From Citrus sinensis (taxonomy: Eukaryota > Streptophyta > Magnoliopsida > Sapindales > Rutaceae): a stretch of 64,000 nucleotides of DNA. The notes beneath the pieces are model-generated. The model did not search any database, had not been told where the DNA came from, and was given only the letters and a program-made list of their open reading frames with translations. Where the stretch lies: the NCBI RefSeq assembly GCF_022201045.2, contig NC_068558.1:42551501-42615500 (forward strand), given 5' to 3'. This document shows, piece by piece, positions 13,509-24,569 of the stretch. The translations under genes were made by a program, and so were the position numbers. The first letter of the stretch is position 1. Every line of letters begins with the position of its first letter.

Positions 13509-13516
13509 ATCGAGCA

Positions 13517-15266
13517 CATCATGCTTCTATTTCCTCTCTCAAGTAGCAGTGGCATTGGTTAAAATTCCATCCTCCATTTTAATTCATCCCCGCCATCCAT
13601 TCTTCCTTGGTTTTCGCGCGCTCCATTTATTGGCCCTAATTTAATGATTAATTTATTTCTTTAGAAAAAGAATACATTCCTTCTTCATATACATAAAAAA
13701 TTCCATTCTTCATTTAATTCACCCCCGCCGTCCATTAACTTTACCTCGCTGTCACCTGTCACCTGTCACCTGTCACAATCCAATTATTTACTCTACTCCA
13801 ATTTAATTTTTAATTTCTTTATTAAAAAGAAAATTCCCACATTTACTAGACATTAACATTATTGGTTAAAAAAAGAAAAAAAAATTATTACATTGTTTTG
13901 CTTTATTATCTCCGTCCTTTTTGGTCTAGTGTCACAGGCAGTGTAGCCTAGTTGCTGCCTGTCCATTGAGCAGGAAAAGAAAACAAAAGCCAATACAAAA
14001 CCGGTAACTTTGTAATAAAAAAGACCTTTGGTGGACCCCACGACGATCCTTTGCAAGGTAAAGAAATTCCCATGCTCCCTGTCATTTCTTCTTTCCGAAA
14101 CGATCGTCCCTGCTCCCTACGCGTTACCCCCACCCTATAACCACCCGCAGTTCGACACGTAACCCCACGCACAAAACCCCTCCTTCTTGTTCTGTTTCAC
14201 GTCGCTTTCTCTGCGGGCCTGTTAAAAAAAAAAAGACAGTAAGTCGGCGGCTGCGGCGCGTCACTGTCGGCTTCCGCAGCTTGCTTTCGTCCGCAGGTTG
14301 CTGTCGGCTGCTCCTTTTTTATTTTTTTAACTGTAATGGGAGAAGAGAGAGCCAAGACCAAACCGAACCTTTTCAAATGTTATACCTCGAGTTGGTTTTG
14401 GGAAACGGTGAAGTGATCCTAGCCGTTTGTCGGTAAGGTTTTGTTCGGAAAGTGTTCGAGGTTTAATTTCCGGGTTTTAACTTTAGCCTTAAGCAGTACC
14501 TCTGGCGCTCTGATCATTGGTTCTGGCTTCGGCAGTTGTGTTATTTTCATGCGAATTGCGCAGCCGTACGGTTCATGTTAAAAGTCCATTATGCCCTTGT
14601 AGATTCGTTTGATATGTCTTGCTCACTCTGCAGATGACGTCCTATATATAATTTCAATCAAACATGAAATCGATATGATTGACATTTTGACACACAAAAG
14701 AATGTTAAAAGTTTATTATTTTTAAGTTTTTTTTTAATGTGATTAATTTAAAGAAAAATCATTTGATTAAATTATCATTTCTAAAGAAAAATAATCTTAT
14801 CAAAAAATAATTTTTTTAAAATAATGTCTTCGGTCAAACACAAAAAAGGCAAAAAAAAAAACATTAATGTTGAATACAAACAATATGAATTATAATTAAG
14901 TATTAAAAAGCTAGCTAGATTAGGCCATGGTCCATGGCATTAGTTGGCAAATGACGCATTATTTTTATTTGTACATTTGGACACACAAACGGAAGCCCGA
15001 AACAAAATTACCTGGGTCCCAGTCTCCGTTGCCTTCAATTAGCCAGGGTCCATTCTTCATCCTCTTAGCTATATAATGCTATGTATATTATATAACCCTT
15101 TGTCTGGTCCACGCCAAGAACCACAGTCCAGGACAAGGCCGTTTCGGTAATTTCATCGAACAAAAGCAAACGAAAAATCATTACAGTGGCAGCAGAGCAA
15201 AAAGTACATCCATGACCCAACAACTTCACAGTCTCAGTCTTCGCCTTTCACAATATTAGTTACCTT
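13517..15266. other. intergenic: region upstream of the LRR gene
   Basis: No protein-coding gene is recognised. A GC-rich pocket with repeated CGGC/TCGGCTGC words lies at about 14235-14310 amid AT-rich DNA. The last part carries the presumed promoter and 5' UTR of the LRR gene that starts at 15371. Confidence 0.4.
13749..13776. repeat. heptamer CTGTCAC repeated four times
   Basis: Four exact head-to-tail copies of CTGTCAC. The TGTCA/TGACA core resembles binding sites of TALE-type homeodomain proteins, but this is only a resemblance; a chance microsatellite is as likely. Confidence 0.6.
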
Positions 15267-15290
15267 CCTCTCTCTCTCTCTCTCTCTCTC
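15267..15290 (+). repeat. (CT)n microsatellite in the LRR gene leader
   Basis: An uninterrupted CT dinucleotide run about 80 bp before the ATG at 15371. CT/GA runs are common in plant 5' UTRs and core promoters, so it may mark the transcribed leader. Confidence 0.7.
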
Positions 15291-15370
15291 ACCAAAAAAG
15301 AAACCTCTTTGTTCCCCAACTCAAGCCTACAAAAAGCCTCTGTCTATTCAGTCTCCATTCTCACACCAAA

Positions 15371-16774
15371 ATGGCCCTTTCATCTTCCTCAATGTGTACT
15401 CTCGTTTTCTTCACAACCCTACTGTCCTTTTTGGCCGTTTCGAACCAACAACCCTTTCTCAGCTCGCTCGAACAAGACGCGGTCTACCAAGTCCTCGACT
15501 CAGTCAACCCGACCATCCACTGGCGTTCACTCTTCCCCGACGACCTCTGCTCCTCTCCCCCACACGGCGTCGTTTGTGACTACTTCACTATCTCCACCAA
15601 CGACACCGTTTCATCTCAAACGGAAACCGTTCACATAACTGAACTGAGTTTCGGGTACGTTTCGGACTACTCGCCAAACCCACCTTGTAACGCAAACTCC
15701 ACTCTGAACCCACTTATATTCACTTCCTTTAAGCACTTACGCAAGCTCTTTTTCTACAAATGCTTCACCGAGAAACAAGTTCCGGTGCCCGATAACATTC
15801 CAGCGAGTTTCGGGTCAAGTCTTGAGGAGCTCGTGTTTATAGACAACCCATCTTTCGTTGGCCCTCTGGGTGGTATTATCGGTAGTTTTACCAATCTGAG
15901 GAGGTTGGTTTTGACTGGAAATGGCGTTTATGGTGGCATTCCAGATAAAGTTGGTGACTTGGTTGGTCTTGAAGAGATAACGCTTTCCAGGAACAAACTA
16001 AGTGGCGGGTTTTCGTTCAGTTTGGACAAGTTGATGAAACTGAGGATTCTTGACTTAAGTCAAAACCAATTTGACGGAAATGTCCCCGAAGAAATGGGTA
16101 ATCTCACCAACTTGTTAAAGCTTGATTTGAGTTCCAATGTCTATTCTGGTAAAATCCCTGAGAGTCTTGGTCACTTGAAAAGTTTGGAGTTTATGGATTT
16201 GAGCTTTAACCGTTTTGGTAACTTTGGTGTGCCAACATTCTTAGCTGAGATGGACAAGTTGAGAGAAGTGTATTTGAGTGGGAATTTTCTAGGAGGGGAG
16301 ATTCCGGAAATTTGGGAAAGTCTCGGGGGTATTGTGGGAATCGGTTTATCTGGGACAGGACTTGTTGGTAAAATTCCAGCTTCTATGGGGATTCACTTGA
16401 AGAAGTTGAGCTACTTGAGTCTGGATAACAACAAGCTTCAAGGGAATGTGCCAGAGGAATTTGGTGTCCTGGAATTTGTGGGTGAAATCAATTTGGAAAA
16501 CAACAATTTAAGTGGCAGGGTCCCATTTTCTGCCAAGTTTAGCACAAAAGTTGGAGAGAAACTGAAGTTGAAAGGCAACCCAGATTTGTGTATTGATGAA
16601 AAATTCAGCCTTGGCAAGAATGCAAGTGGCAGTATTGGACAGTTGAAGCTGTGTAAGAAACCAGATAATCCCAAAGCTGCAATGTTCAGTGATGCTACCG
16701 CTGCTTCTCCTTCAGGGCTAGTGGTTGCATCTCATATGCTCATGTTTCTTGGCTTTCTAGTTTTCTTTGCTTGA
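15371..16774 (+). CDS. secreted LRR protein, PII-2 / RLP29-like, probable GPI anchor
   Basis: A single-exon gene of 467 residues. Residues 1-25 form a hydrophobic signal peptide. An N-terminal cap with conserved cysteines and tryptophan (IHWRSLFPDDLC, HGVVCDY) precedes about ten plant-type extracellular leucine-rich repeats (roughly 120-410), with motifs such as LRRLVLTGNGVYGGIPDKVG and LRILDLSQNQFDGNVPEEMG. There is no kinase domain. The last ~22 residues are hydrophobic after a small-residue stretch (DATAASPSG), which suggests a GPI-anchor signal or a single membrane segment. Its closest look is to Piriformospora indica-insensitive protein 2 and Arabidopsis RLP29, cell-surface proteins linked to plant-fungus interaction; the ligand is unknown. 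The ATG has a CT-rich leader upstream. Confidence 0.85.
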   Translation: MALSSSSMCTLVFFTTLLSFLAVSNQQPFLSSLEQDAVYQVLDSVNPTIHWRSLFPDDLCSSPPHGVVCDYFTISTNDTVSSQTETVHITELSFGYVSDYSPNPPCNANSTLNPLIFTSFKHLRKLFFYKCFTEKQVPVPDNIPASFGSSLEELVFIDNPSFVGPLGGIIGSFTNLRRLVLTGNGVYGGIPDKVGDLVGLEEITLSRNKLSGGFSFSLDKLMKLRILDLSQNQFDGNVPEEMGNLTNLLKLDLSSNVYSGKIPESLGHLKSLEFMDLSFNRFGNFGVPTFLAEMDKLREVYLSGNFLGGEIPEIWESLGGIVGIGLSGTGLVGKIPASMGIHLKKLSYLSLDNNKLQGNVPEEFGVLEFVGEINLENNNLSGRVPFSAKFSTKVGEKLKLKGNPDLCIDEKFSLGKNASGSIGQLKLCKKPDNPKAAMFSDATAASPSGLVVASHMLMFLGFLVFFA

Positions 16775-17346
16775 TGGTGATATCAATGGCTCAAGGTTAG
16801 AGGGTAAACAGAGATTAAGTTAACAGGATATACTTAGTCTAACTGGATAGCAAGGTATTTTTGAGTGCATATATTTTGCTTATTGTATTTGTATATGAAG
16901 TTTGTTTAATTAATCTGAAGATTTTTGAGATCAAGTTGGTCCCATTATTATGCAAATTCTGTTTTTTTTTTTTGGGTAATAAGTAGATAGGTAATTTATT
17001 GCAACTGTCTGCTTTCTTTGGCGTGTGGCTGAGGCAAAGCATTGATCATCAGACAAAAATTCATTGACATATTTACATCTAGCAGAGCCTGAGAGACAAC
17101 TAATGGATACAGAAAATAACAGCCAAAGTGAATAAAGGGCCCCCAGAAGAAAATTCTCATTTCTAAGAAAACTTATAATTAGTTCAACAATCAATATGTA
17201 CCATGGATTTGATCATACAAGTCTCAGTGGTGTGAGTAAAAAAAAAGAATTTTTTTGTCTTTTTTTTTTTTCTGGTTTGTTTGTTTGGTCTCAACTAAGC
17301 AAAAGATTCTAGCTACCAATGTAACAGTTAAAAATGCACCAATTTC

Positions 17347-18307
17347 TCAAGAAATTCCCGTATGTTCCTTCACTTCACCTCCCTCGGAATGATTTACGCC
17401 TGAAGTTTGAGAACATTCATTGTTAATGTTATTGCTTTTTGATACCGATCCACATTCAGAAGCTGTATCTGACTTTGATGATTGTCCTCTCCTTGATGTT
17501 CTAGATGATCTTGATGATCCATCCGCAGAGTCCTTGGATTTCTTACGCCGGGATTTCTTGGGGATGTCAGTGCCACCCCCTTCGCTGGCACATTTGGACC
17601 TGGTAGATTCAGACAAGTCTTTGTTTGATTGTTTTGACCTTCTTGATCTACTTTTTTCTGATCTTTCCGGATCAGCAGAGGAACCTGTTGATGCATGGCG
17701 TCTTGATGATTTTGGCAATTCTGGGTCTCTTGCACTTCTTCTGCTGCTTGAATCTGCACGAACAAAACAGAACATGACTCAAACTCAGAGCATGTTCATT
17801 ATGTAATTGTGCAAACATGGGTATTGTATTATTTTCAAATAAATAATTTGAGAAACCAAACATCATACCTTCAGATTTGATTGAGGCATCGTCCTTGATA
17901 TCTCCCCCAAGCTCTGATGCTTTAAACTCATTCATCTGCACAAGTTTTTACAAACGCGGTCTATGTGAGACTTGTGATCAAATCATTCATCACAAACAGT
18001 TTTTCCAAGAAGAGTAAATAAAAATCTAAAATATACCCAGCTGGGGGAATTTACAGAAGGACCATCCCATCCTATGTGGGCTACATGCTTTACATCTGTG
18101 GGAAAACCAATCTGCATTTCAGGTTCTTTTTCATTTTCTGCAAAAACGATGAAAATTGTCTCAGCAATCTCAAGAAAAAAACTCATACGCAATTTAATTG
18201 CTTATAAAAAGAAAACAAACAAAAAAAAAAGGAAAAACAAACATACCAAATATATGAGAAATGTATCTTAGGCCTTTTAGAAGGCCCTTCATCTTATTGT
18301 TTGACAT
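17347..18307 (-). CDS. ROP-interactive CRIB motif-containing protein (RIC10/RIC11-like)
   Basis: An effector that binds active ROP/RAC small GTPases at the plasma membrane and acts in polarity and cytoskeleton signalling. Exons on the minus strand: 18247-18307, 18037-18137, 17869-17935, 17347-17753; 636 nt, 211 residues, all phases consistent. The N-terminus [20 protein letters not shown] is the basic stretch seen in this subgroup. The CRIB motif is at about 30-46 ([17 protein letters not shown]), followed by SPSWMNEFK. The last exon is a low-complexity Ser/Arg/Lys/Asp tail ([26 protein letters not shown]) without a known fold. The family call rests on the CRIB motif and its neighbours; the paralogue number is a guess. 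Confidence 0.88.
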
Positions 18308-20225
18308 TTTACAACGTCAAATGTGTTTGCTTTAGTTTATGAAAGAGAAACTATCCTCGAGTAGCTTTAGTTGGAGATGGAATTAAGAGAATACATGCTT
18401 TCTGAAACAAAGAAAACAAAAACAAAAACAAAAAAAGCAAAGTTATTGATATTGAAACTGTTGTATAAAAACTCATAATAGGTTTGAAAAATATTGCACC
18501 TCTGAAAGAAAGACTTGTTGTCATGCAAGCCAATATTTCAGAAACTCACGCAACCTACGTAGAATTTAGATTGTATTGTTACCATTACGTGTTTATTTTT
18601 TTAGAGGGAAGAATAATTAATTAAACCTCAATTCTGAAGAGTTTGTGATGTCTCTTCTCTGAGATTAATTGATGAAAGGAATTAGAAAGGAAAAAGAAAA
18701 AGAGGGCAAAAAAAAAAAAAAAAGGAAAATTGGTTCAAAAACATGCAACTGTTTTTGACAAATGTGTCGTGTGAGTGGCGGTGATGAGAAAAGGGACGTA
18801 CTAGCGAGGCAAATGCTGTTTAAAGCAAAACTTTCGTTCATTTAATGGCCAACAAAACAGGAACCCAAAACCAAATGCCCGTCGAAAATGTAGGTATTTG
18901 AAATTAATGATGGGAGAGATATTCTCTATATTTAGGGACGTTTTAACAGGTCTTTGTTACTCTCATGATAGGCTGTCTTTCAATGCCAAATTGTATTGGT
19001 AGCTTTTGCAATTTAATTATTTGTGACTCCCCCATATCATGTGTGACAAATAGTCTTCATTGTTGCCCGAAAGATGATCATATTATAAAAAGGAAAGCGT
19101 CGCCTCCTGAATTTCTAAACATACTAGCCGCATCTGTTCATTACTAGTTGTATATGGTCAAAGAATTGCTTATTTTGGATAAATTCTCGATAAATTTAGC
19201 AAGAATCCTAGTACCTACAGTGACGAAGTTAGAGGAATATGCGGTTTGTTTTTGGTACGAGAAACAGAAAGTGAAAGATCTAATTGTATTCGGCCAATTT
19301 CAAAGAATTTTTTATTCGGCATCCATTAACATATTAAATGTAAACAATAATCTAGTGTTTCGCTTTGTCTACGAAACCATCTTTACAGAGACTATCAATC
19401 AAATACACCATTCTCATAAGAGACTGCCTACCCCGCTCTACAATTGTGGGAGGAGACTATGAGTTCCTGCAACATTCTTACAGCTCGGCCAAATGATGAA
19501 TGGCATTTACCACGTCGTTAAATAGAATATGCACACAACAATTAACGTATGAGTGGCGTGGCAATCACGATGCTGATGTCCCTTAATGACGTAATAAGAG
19601 TAATTAAACCTGAGAATTGTGAAAAATGTGGAGAAGATTGTTAGGACAATACTAAAAAGTCTGTTGACACAGACATGAACAAATCAGTTATTAAATTTGC
19701 ATGATTCCTGAAAGCGATACACTTACACATGCATATGCTATTGTTTAACTGAGATGGACTTTTTTTAAAAAAAAAAAAGAAAAAAAGAAAAATTCGTAGG
19801 TAAATTCATTTGCTGTTTTTTGGGAGTTTTGTTCTCGTAAGAAATTCCGAAGACTAATTCCGGTGATGTTTTTACCATCAAGGAAACGTAGATGTAATTT
19901 TCGGAAAAGTTTGTCTTAAACAGTAATACTTTCAAACCTTGAGGGAAGTAAATGTATATTATCTTGCTAATGCAAATGAAAGACGAGTTAAAGTCAAATG
20001 ACTCGGCGTGGTCGGCACGCGTCTACTGAAACAAGCCGCCATTAGACTTTTCGCTGGTGGCATCCAAAGAGCTTTCACAAACAGAAATATAGTGATAAGA
20101 AAAAAATTGATATTTTGGTTACTCGTCTGCAGATTTCTAATAGAATATCTGACCAGTTCAATTCTGTTCTTTTTTTTTTTCTTGTTACATAATCCCTGTT
20201 GCTTGTTCCAACCCAGAAAAAGAGA
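18308..20225. other. intergenic between RIC and the resistance gene
   Basis: Contains the RIC 5' region and the leader of the NBS-LRR gene. A likely 3' splice site (pyrimidine tract then CAACCCAG, ending at about 20216) lies about 10 bases before the NBS-LRR ATG, hinting at a 5' UTR intron. A 104-codon open frame at about 19148-19462 has no recognisable features and is not called. Confidence 0.45.
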
Positions 20226-23200
20226 ATGTCCATCATTGGAGAGGCGATTCTAGGAGCCGCAATTGAAATGCTGTTCAAAAAGTTGATGTCAGCTGACTTG
20301 CTGCAGTTTGCACGGCAAGAGCAAATCCAAGCTGATCTGAAGAAGTGGGAGAGAATACTGTTCAAGATTCATGCGGTGCTTGATGATGCCGAGGAGAAGC
20401 AGATGACAAAGCAGTCAGTGAGGCTCTGGCTTCGGGAGCTCAAGAATTTGGCTTACGATGTTGAAGACATTTTAGATGAGTTTTCAACTGAAGCTTTGCG
20501 GAGGCAGCTGTTAGAAGAAAAACAACATCACGAAACCAACACAAGCATGTTACGTAAACTCATTCCAACCTGCTGCACCAACTGGGGTCCGCGATCTCTG
20601 GCGTTCAATTCCAGTATGAGGTCCAAGATCGATGAGATATCGAGCAGATTGCAAGATATTGTGACAGAGAAAGAACAGCTGGACTTGAAGGAAAATCCAA
20701 GTTCACGAGGGAGGTTCAAGAAAGTTATTAAAGAAAGATTACCCGCGACTTCTTTGGTGAATGAAGCTGAAGTACATGGCAGAGATGATGATAAGAAGGC
20801 AATTGTTGAATTGTTATTGAATGATGATTTGAATGCTGATTGTGATGGTGGATTATTTGTTATCCCTATTGTGGGTATGGGAGGATTGGGCAAAACAACT
20901 CTTGCCCAGCTTGTTTACAATGATCATATGGTGGAATCCCATTTTGATCTTAAAGCCTGGACTTGTGTTTCTGATGATTTTGATGCTATTAAGGTTACAA
21001 AAGCCATTCTCAGGTCAATTTGTATGCATACGGATGCTGATGATGATCTAAATTCGCTTCAGGTGAAACTAAAAGATGGCTTGTCGAGAAAGAAGTTTTT
21101 GCTTGTTTTGGATGACATGTGGAATGACAATTACGGCGATTGGACTAGCCTGAGACTTCCATTTGTTGCTGGTGCATCAGGAAGTAAGATTATTGTCACA
21201 ACTCGGAATCAAAGTGTTGCATCAATGATGGGGTCTGTTTCAGCTTATGAATTGAAAAAGTTGACTGATGATGATTGTCGGCTTGTATTTACTCAGCACT
21301 CCTTGGGGACCAAAGATTTCAGCAATCATCAACACCTGAAAGAAATTGGTGAGGAGATATTGAAAAAGTGCAACGGTTTGCCTCTTGCTGCTAAAACTCT
21401 TGGTGGCCTCTTACGTGGTAAATCCAACCCTTTTGATTGGAGAAATGTGTTGAATAACAAGATATGGAATTTACCTGAGGAAGGAGGTGATATTATGCGG
21501 GCACTTAAAGTGAGTTACTATTATCTTCCTGCACATTTGAAACAATGCTTTGCATACTGTTCGTTGCTCACAAATGACTCCCACTTTCTTGAGAATGATG
21601 TGGTCTTAGTATGGATGGCTGAGGGATTGTTAGAACCTGATACAAGTGAGATGAAAATGGAAGAGTTAGGCCGCAGTTATTTCAGAGAACTACATTCGAG
21701 GTCATTCTTCCAGAAATCATACATGGATTCACGGTTTATAATGCACGATCTGATTACTGATCTTGCTCAATGGGCTGCGTCAGACTCATATTTCAGATTG
21801 GAGAATACTTTGGAGGGTAACAAGCAACAAAAATTCTCCAAGAATCTGCGTCATTTCTCATACCCCATTGGCCATTTTGACCACATTAGAAGGTTTGAGG
21901 CTATCTCTGATTGCAAACATTTGCGAACCTTTGTATCAGTGCAATGGACATTTAGCAGGCATTTTTTATCTGATAGTGTTGTTCATATGTTGTTGAAACT
22001 GCAATGCTTGAGGGTTCTATGTTTGCGTGAGTATAACATCTGCAAGATATCAAATACAATTGGTGATTTGAAGCATTTACGACATCTTGACCTCTCTGAA
22101 ACTCTCATTGAAACTTTGCCTGAATCAGTTAATACACTTTACAATTTGCATACACTTCTATTAGAAAGCTGTTCTCGATTGAAGAAATTGTGTGCAGACA
22201 TGGGAAATCTGATCAAGCTCCGTCACCTCAATAATTATAATGTACCATTATTGGAGGGGATGCCTTTGAGAATCGGTCATTTGTCTTGTCTCCAAACACT
22301 ACCTTATTTTGTGGTGGGGAAGAACACTGGCTCTCAATTACGAGAGTTGAAATTCCTGGAGAATCTTCAAGTGAAGCTCAAGATTTCAAGGTTGGAAAAT
22401 GTAAAAGATAGCGGTGATGCAAGGGATGCTGAGTTGAATGGAAAAAGGAATCTTGATGTATTATTTCTGGAATGGACTAACAGTAGTGGCAGTTCAAGGG
22501 AGCCTGAGACTGAGAAACATGTGCTTGATATGCTGAGACCTCATGAAAATTTGAAACAGCTTGCTATCAGGGGCTATGGGGGTGCTAATTTTCCAATTTG
22601 GTTGGGAGATTCTACCTTCTCGAATTTAGAGCTCCTCAGATTTGAAAACTGTGCTATGTGTACTTCCTTGCCATCAATTGGACAACTACCTGCTCTGAAA
22701 CATCTTTCTATAATTGGAATGGCTTTAGTAAAGAGTGTGGGTCTACAGTTCTATGGAAATAGTGGCACTGTGTCTTTTCCATCATTGGAGACTCTTTTTT
22801 TTGGGGATATGCCAGAATGGGAAGATTGGATTCCTCATCAACCTAGTCAAGGGGTTGAAGTTTTTCCTCAACTTCAAGAACTTTCTCTCGTAAGATGTTC
22901 TAAATTGCTTGGAAGGTTGCCAGAACACCTTCCTTCATTGAAGACACTTGTCATTCAAGAATGTGAACAGTTGCTAGTGACTGTTCCAAGTATTCCAACT
23001 CTTTGCAAATTAGAAATTGGAGGATGTAAAAAAGTGGTGTGGGGAAGTACAGATCTCAGCTCACTGAATTCAATGGTCTCTAGTAATGTTCCGAATCAGG
23101 TGTTTTTGACAGGGCTACTTAACCAAGAGTTACCAATTTTAGAGGAATTGGCGATTTGCAATACAAAAGTAACTTATTTATGGCAGACTGGAAGTGGATT

Positions 23201-24569
23201 ACTGCAAGATATTAGCTCACTTCACAAATTGGAGATTGGAAATTGTCCCGAACTTCTTTCTTTGGTGGCAGCAGAAGAAGCAGACCAGCAACAGCAAGGA
23301 TTGCCATGCAGACTTCATTATCTGGAATTACGCAGCTGCCCGAGCCTAGTGAAGCTACCACAAACATTGCTCAGTCTTAGTTCCCTCAGACAGTTAAAAA
23401 TCTCAGAATGTCATTCAATGAAATCTTTGCCCGAGGCATTGATGCACAATGATAATGCACCTCTTGAAAGCTTAAATGTTGTTGAATGTAATTCTTTGAC
23501 ATATATTGCCAGGGTTCAGTTACCCCCTAGTCTTAAGCTGCTGCACATCCAAAGTTGCCATGACCTCAGGACTTTGATAGACGAAGATCAAATTTCAGGA
23601 ATGAAGAAGGATGGAGACATCCCCAGTGGCAGCAGCAGTTACACCTGTCTTCTTGAGCGCTTACACATTGAAGACTGCCCATCTCTCACATCCTTATTTT
23701 CACTAAAGGGGCTTCCTGCTACACTTGAAGATATTAAGGTTAAAAATTGCTCAAAGCTTCTTTTCTTGTCAAAGAGAGGTGCTCTGCCCAAGGTTCTCAA
23801 GGACCTTTATATTTATGAATGCTCAGAGTTGGAGTCGATAGCAGAAGGGTTGGACAATGACTCATCTCTTGAAACTATTAACATTTGGGGCTGTCCAATT
23901 CTTAAAGTTTTACCTGGTGACTTGCATAAGGCCTGCCATCTTCAACAACTTACAATATATGGATGTCCAAATCTTGTTTCCTTTCCTGAAGGAGGGTTAT
24001 CGTCTAAGAAATTGACTATGCTCGACATAAATGGGTGTGAGAAACTGATGGCCCTACCCAACAACCTGCACCAATTCTCTATCGAAATACTACTAATACA
24101 AGATTGTCCAAGCTTAGGATCGTTCACTGCAGATTGCTTTCCCACAAAAGTTTCTGCGCTTGGTATTGATTATCTGACTATTCACAAGCCATTCTTTGAG
24201 TTGGGGTTGCGCAGGTTCACCTCTCTTAGAGAACTCAGACTTTATGGAGGAAGCAGGGATGTGGTGGCATTTCCTCCGGAGGATACAAAAATGGCGCTTC
24301 CTGCCTCACTAACCTTCCTGTGGATTGATAATTTTCCAAACCTGCTGCGCCTATCCTCAATTGAAAACCTCACTTCATTGCAATTCCTTCGATTCCGTAA
24401 CTGCCCCAAGCTAGAATACTTTCCGGAGAATGGCCTGCCTACCTCACTTTTGCGACTACAAATCATTGCATGTCCTTTGATGAAGGAAAGGTGCAAGAAG
24501 GAGAAAGGACATTATTGGCCCTTGATAGCCGATTTACCTTCTGTCGAAATAGATTTCATTTGTGTTTGA
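20226..24569 (+). CDS. CC-NBS-LRR disease resistance protein (R13L1 / RPP13-like protein 1 class)
   Basis: An intracellular immune receptor of 1447 residues, uninterrupted. The start is the ATG of MSIIGEAILG; upstream in-frame codons are non-ATG. The N-terminal coiled coil (Rx_N type, about 1-180) includes YDVEDILDEF, the counterpart of the EDVID motif. The NB-ARC domain holds the P-loop GMGGLGKTT (217-225), kinase-2 LLVLDDMW (Asp296-Asp297), RNBS-B GSKIIVTTR, GLPLAAKT (from 384), RNBS-D CFAYCSLL and the MHD motif Met506-His507-Asp508 (FIMHDLITDLA). About 25-30 irregular leucine-rich repeats fill roughly 540-1447, many with the C-P-x-L pattern (GCPNLVSFPEGGL). All NB motifs are intact, so it should be a functional nucleotide switch. 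No tandem paralogue is seen in the window. A probable 3' UTR intron follows. Confidence 0.95.
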   Translation: MSIIGEAILGAAIEMLFKKLMSADLLQFARQEQIQADLKKWERILFKIHAVLDDAEEKQMTKQSVRLWLRELKNLAYDVEDILDEFSTEALRRQLLEEKQHHETNTSMLRKLIPTCCTNWGPRSLAFNSSMRSKIDEISSRLQDIVTEKEQLDLKENPSSRGRFKKVIKERLPATSLVNEAEVHGRDDDKKAIVELLLNDDLNADCDGGLFVIPIVGMGGLGKTTLAQLVYNDHMVESHFDLKAWTCVSDDFDAIKVTKAILRSICMHTDADDDLNSLQVKLKDGLSRKKFLLVLDDMWNDNYGDWTSLRLPFVAGASGSKIIVTTRNQSVASMMGSVSAYELKKLTDDDCRLVFTQHSLGTKDFSNHQHLKEIGEEILKKCNGLPLAAKTLGGLLRGKSNPFDWRNVLNNKIWNLPEEGGDIMRALKVSYYYLPAHLKQCFAYCSLLTNDSHFLENDVVLVWMAEGLLEPDTSEMKMEELGRSYFRELHSRSFFQKSYMDSRFIMHDLITDLAQWAASDSYFRLENTLEGNKQQKFSKNLRHFSYPIGHFDHIRRFEAISDCKHLRTFVSVQWTFSRHFLSDSVVHMLLKLQCLRVLCLREYNICKISNTIGDLKHLRHLDLSETLIETLPESVNTLYNLHTLLLESCSRLKKLCADMGNLIKLRHLNNYNVPLLEGMPLRIGHLSCLQTLPYFVVGKNTGSQLRELKFLENLQVKLKISRLENVKDSGDARDAELNGKRNLDVLFLEWTNSSGSSREPETEKHVLDMLRPHENLKQLAIRGYGGANFPIWLGDSTFSNLELLRFENCAMCTSLPSIGQLPALKHLSIIGMALVKSVGLQFYGNSGTVSFPSLETLFFGDMPEWEDWIPHQPSQGVEVFPQLQELSLVRCSKLLGRLPEHLPSLKTLVIQECEQLLVTVPSIPTLCKLEIGGCKKVVWGSTDLSSLNSMVSSNVPNQVFLTGLLNQELPILEELAICNTKVTYLWQTGSGLLQDISSLHKLEIGNCPELLSLVAAEEADQQQQGLPCRLHYLELRSCPSLVKLPQTLLSLSSLRQLKISECHSMKSLPEALMHNDNAPLESLNVVECNSLTYIARVQLPPSLKLLHIQSCHDLRTLIDEDQISGMKKDGDIPSGSSSYTCLLERLHIEDCPSLTSLFSLKGLPATLEDIKVKNCSKLLFLSKRGALPKVLKDLYIYECSELESIAEGLDNDSSLETINIWGCPILKVLPGDLHKACHLQQLTIYGCPNLVSFPEGGLSSKKLTMLDINGCEKLMALPNNLHQFSIEILLIQDCPSLGSFTADCFPTKVSALGIDYLTIHKPFFELGLRRFTSLRELRLYGGSRDVVAFPPEDTKMALPASLTFLWIDNFPNLLRLSSIENLTSLQFLRFRNCPKLEYFPENGLPTSLLRLQIIACPLMKERCKKEKGHYWPLIADLPSVEIDFICV

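Noticed and set aside
13245..13562. 105-codon plus-strand frame and its opposite-strand shadow
   Set aside because: It lies in the right GC-rich arm of the same hAT element; its composition comes from the repeat and not from a protein.
17420..17806. 128-codon plus-strand frame rich in Asp/Leu
   Set aside because: It is the exact antisense of the Ser/Arg-rich last exon of the RIC gene.
19148..19462. 104-codon plus-strand open frame
   Set aside because: No family motif, no splice sites, AT-rich codons; probably chance or a very old fragment.
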